From NCBI GenBank assembly GCA_028873275.1, contig JAGWLJ010000051.1:1-8309 (forward strand): a stretch of DNA of 8,309 bases, in the 5' to 3' direction. The stretch comes from Pseudomonadota bacterium (GTDB lineage Bacteria; Pseudomonadota; Alphaproteobacteria; Rickettsiales; SXRF01). Below are positions 7,011-8,309 of this stretch, in pieces. A model generated the notes under the pieces. That model saw only the letters and a program-made list of their open reading frames with translations, made no database searches and was not told the DNA's origin. The first letter of the stretch is position 1. The number at the start of each line of letters is the position of its first letter. Position numbers and translations under genes: made by a program.

Positions 7011-8294
7011 TTACAACAGATCAAACGTCATCGGCATGGAGAAGATCAGCCGGACGTCGGGGGCATCGCGGGTCACGCCAGCGCTGACCATGAAGTTAAG
7101 CGTCACCGAATCGCTCCAGTTATAGGAATAGCCGAAATCGAGCGTACCGATCTGCAGCGTGGTGGAATCGGCCAGCGGCGCACCATTCTCCAGGGTACGC
7201 ATGACCATGGTATGGCTGTAGCCGGCGCTGAACGAGCTCTTGTCGTTGAGCGACAGGCTCATGCCCATGCTCGCGCTGATGGCGTCGCCGGGATCGATGT
7301 TGCCGTAATTGGCGAAGCTGCGCGAGAACTGGCGCAGGTAGCCTATATTGCCGTAATAGACCAGCGGATCGGACGGATAGATGGCGGTGACGCTGGGCTG
7401 CACGGCGTAAAAGCCGGAGCCGGTGGGTAGGCGCGTTTCACGGCCGCCGACGATGGGCACATCGAACGGCGACGTGCCGGTGGCCGTTTTGAAACGCAGG
7501 TTGCCGATGAAATACGGCCAGTTGTTATGCCCGCTGTTGAGCTGGTAATGCGCGCCGAATTCGATATCACCGATATCGTGGCCGTTTACGGTGGAAAGCG
7601 TATCCGCCTCGGAAGGCGCGGCCAGCGGGCGCTCCAGCGTGGCATCGCGGCGCCATACATACGGAACTTTGGCCTCGATCTCGAAGCGGTTGGTGAGCCC
7701 GTAGCGGAAGTCGATCGACGGCGAAATCAGATCGCGGTCGACCTTGGACACGTCGAACGAGCCGATATTGACCGCCGGAATAATGCTGAGGCCGTTGATC
7801 TCCACGCTGGTGGCCGAGGAGCGGTCGTATTCCAGCGCGGGCGTTATTACCAGCTTGCCCTTGCCGGCCAGTACGCCGCCCTCCTCGATAATGGCCGCCA
7901 CTTCCGGCGGCTTGTCCTTCGCCTCCTTCTTATCGACGCCGACTTCGCCCGGCACGGTGTTATTAGCGGACGTCGCTTGCTTCTGCGCTGGCGAGGCAAT
8001 GCCGGGCACCGGACGGCCGGTGATGGAAATTGCCTGCGTCCGCAGTTTCTCGAATTCCAGTTTTTCCTGCTCGAAGGTGCGCCGCTCCGCCTCCATCTCT
8101 TTTTCCTGTTTTGCCAGCTTGTTTTCCTGTTCTGATAAGCGTGCGGCCTGTTCCTGCAACGCATCCAATAATGCATCGGCATCGGCTGCCTGCGCCGCAG
8201 CGTCGCCGACGGCAGACATCGCCAGCAGCGCCGCGCAGACGGCCGCCAGGCAACGCCTGGCAATACACTCGTAATCCATAGACACAAGCGGCAT
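7011..8294 (-). CDS. Predicted outer-membrane beta-barrel protein with N-terminal coiled coil
   Basis: A 427-residue protein, complete from ATG 8294, which has an AGGG ribosome site seven bases upstream, to TAA at 7011. A signal peptide is visible: Arg-containing N-terminus, hydrophobic stretch at about 15-30 and a likely cleavage after AAAQA near residue 36. Residues about 40-90 form a Glu/Gln/Lys-rich heptad-like coiled coil, followed by a flexible Pro/Ala/Lys linker (95-135). From EEGGVLAGKGKLVITPALEY (137-156) to the end the chain alternates polar and hydrophobic residues with aromatic girdle positions (FRYGLTNRFEIEAKVPYVW, HDIGDIEFGAHYQL), as in outer-membrane barrels. The pattern recalls the transporter-like family related to Pfam Phenol_MetA_deg, but that is a from-memory resemblance and the substrate is unknown. 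The protein probably sits in the outer membrane with the coiled coil in the periplasm. It is convergent with tRNA-Ala; its promoter lies beyond the right edge. Confidence 0.85.
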   Translation of the reverse strand: MPLVSMDYECIARRCLAAVCAALLAMSAVGDAAAQAADADALLDALQEQAARLSEQENKLAKQEKEMEAERRTFEQEKLEFEKLRTQAISITGRPVPGIASPAQKQATSANNTVPGEVGVDKKEAKDKPPEVAAIIEEGGVLAGKGKLVITPALEYDRSSATSVEINGLSIIPAVNIGSFDVSKVDRDLISPSIDFRYGLTNRFEIEAKVPYVWRRDATLERPLAAPSEADTLSTVNGHDIGDIEFGAHYQLNSGHNNWPYFIGNLRFKTATGTSPFDVPIVGGRETRLPTGSGFYAVQPSVTAIYPSDPLVYYGNIGYLRQFSRSFANYGNIDPGDAISASMGMSLSLNDKSSFSAGYSHTMVMRTLENGAPLADSTTLQIGTLDFGYSYNWSDSVTLNFMVSAGVTRDAPDVRLIFSMPMTFDLL

Positions 8295-8301
8295 ATGAAA
8301 A

Positions 8302-8305
8302 CCCT
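8302..8305 (-). promoter_or_regulatory. Ribosome binding site of the outer-membrane protein gene
   Basis: AGGG on the minus strand, seven bases before ATG 8294. It supports this start over the second in-frame ATG at residue 6, which lacks such a site. Confidence 0.5.
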
Positions 8306-8309
8306 ATTG

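Noticed and set aside
6884..7087. Plus-strand open frames running across the tRNA gene (6884-7087 and 6948-7430)
   Set aside because: They cover a complete tRNA-Ala and then the antisense strand of the barrel gene, so they are not coding.
7527..8135. A 202-codon plus-strand frame opposite the outer-membrane gene
   Set aside because: It is antisense to a gene with a signal peptide, coiled coil and barrel pattern; the Leu/Phe-rich C-terminus is merely the complement of Lys/Glu codons of the coiled coil.

Overview
The window looks like chromosomal DNA from an alphaproteobacterium or a close relative. The support is a two-transmembrane PhoR/PAS-type histidine kinase, a HemB with the Asp-rich (cysteine-free) metal site common in that class, a moderately GC-rich core with weak or absent Shine-Dalgarno sequences, and a tRNA-Ala(GGC) with encoded CCA. 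The genus cannot be named from the sequence alone.

Layout, left to right: (1) the 5' part of a sensor histidine kinase gene (minus strand, running off the left edge at position 1); (2) a 27-bp palindrome at 934-960; (3) trpS, tryptophanyl-tRNA synthetase (minus); (4) a short divergent intergenic region; (5) a small AT-richer gene of unknown function at 2038-2409 (plus), six bases before (6) hemB (porphobilinogen synthase), which is followed after 12 bases by (7) lepA (elongation factor 4). These three plus-strand genes probably form one transcription unit. (8) A convergent minus-strand gene at 5223-6293, whose stop codon overlaps the lepA stop, encodes a regulator with an Xre-like N-terminal helix-turn-helix and two further segments that look like the same fold. 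(9) Upstream of it on the same strand is a small basic protein (6377-6763) built on an internal duplication of about 55 residues. (10) A promoter and tRNA-Ala(GGC) lie on the plus strand. (11) Two bases beyond the tRNA, and convergent with it, is a gene for a predicted outer-membrane beta-barrel protein with a signal peptide and an N-terminal coiled coil (7011-8294, minus).

Most of the window is housekeeping: translation (trpS, lepA, tRNA-Ala), haem synthesis (hemB), envelope (barrel) and signalling (kinase). The accessory-looking parts are 5223-6880 (three-HTH regulator plus internally repeated protein, AT-richer, next to a tRNA gene) and the orphan gene at 2038-2409. No transposase, integrase, CRISPR array or toxin-antitoxin pair was seen. 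The most unusual items are the duplicated small protein, the three-HTH regulator, and a short out-of-frame reading frame with a good ribosome binding site that overlaps the regulator's start. No stretch longer than about 170 bases lacks a gene.
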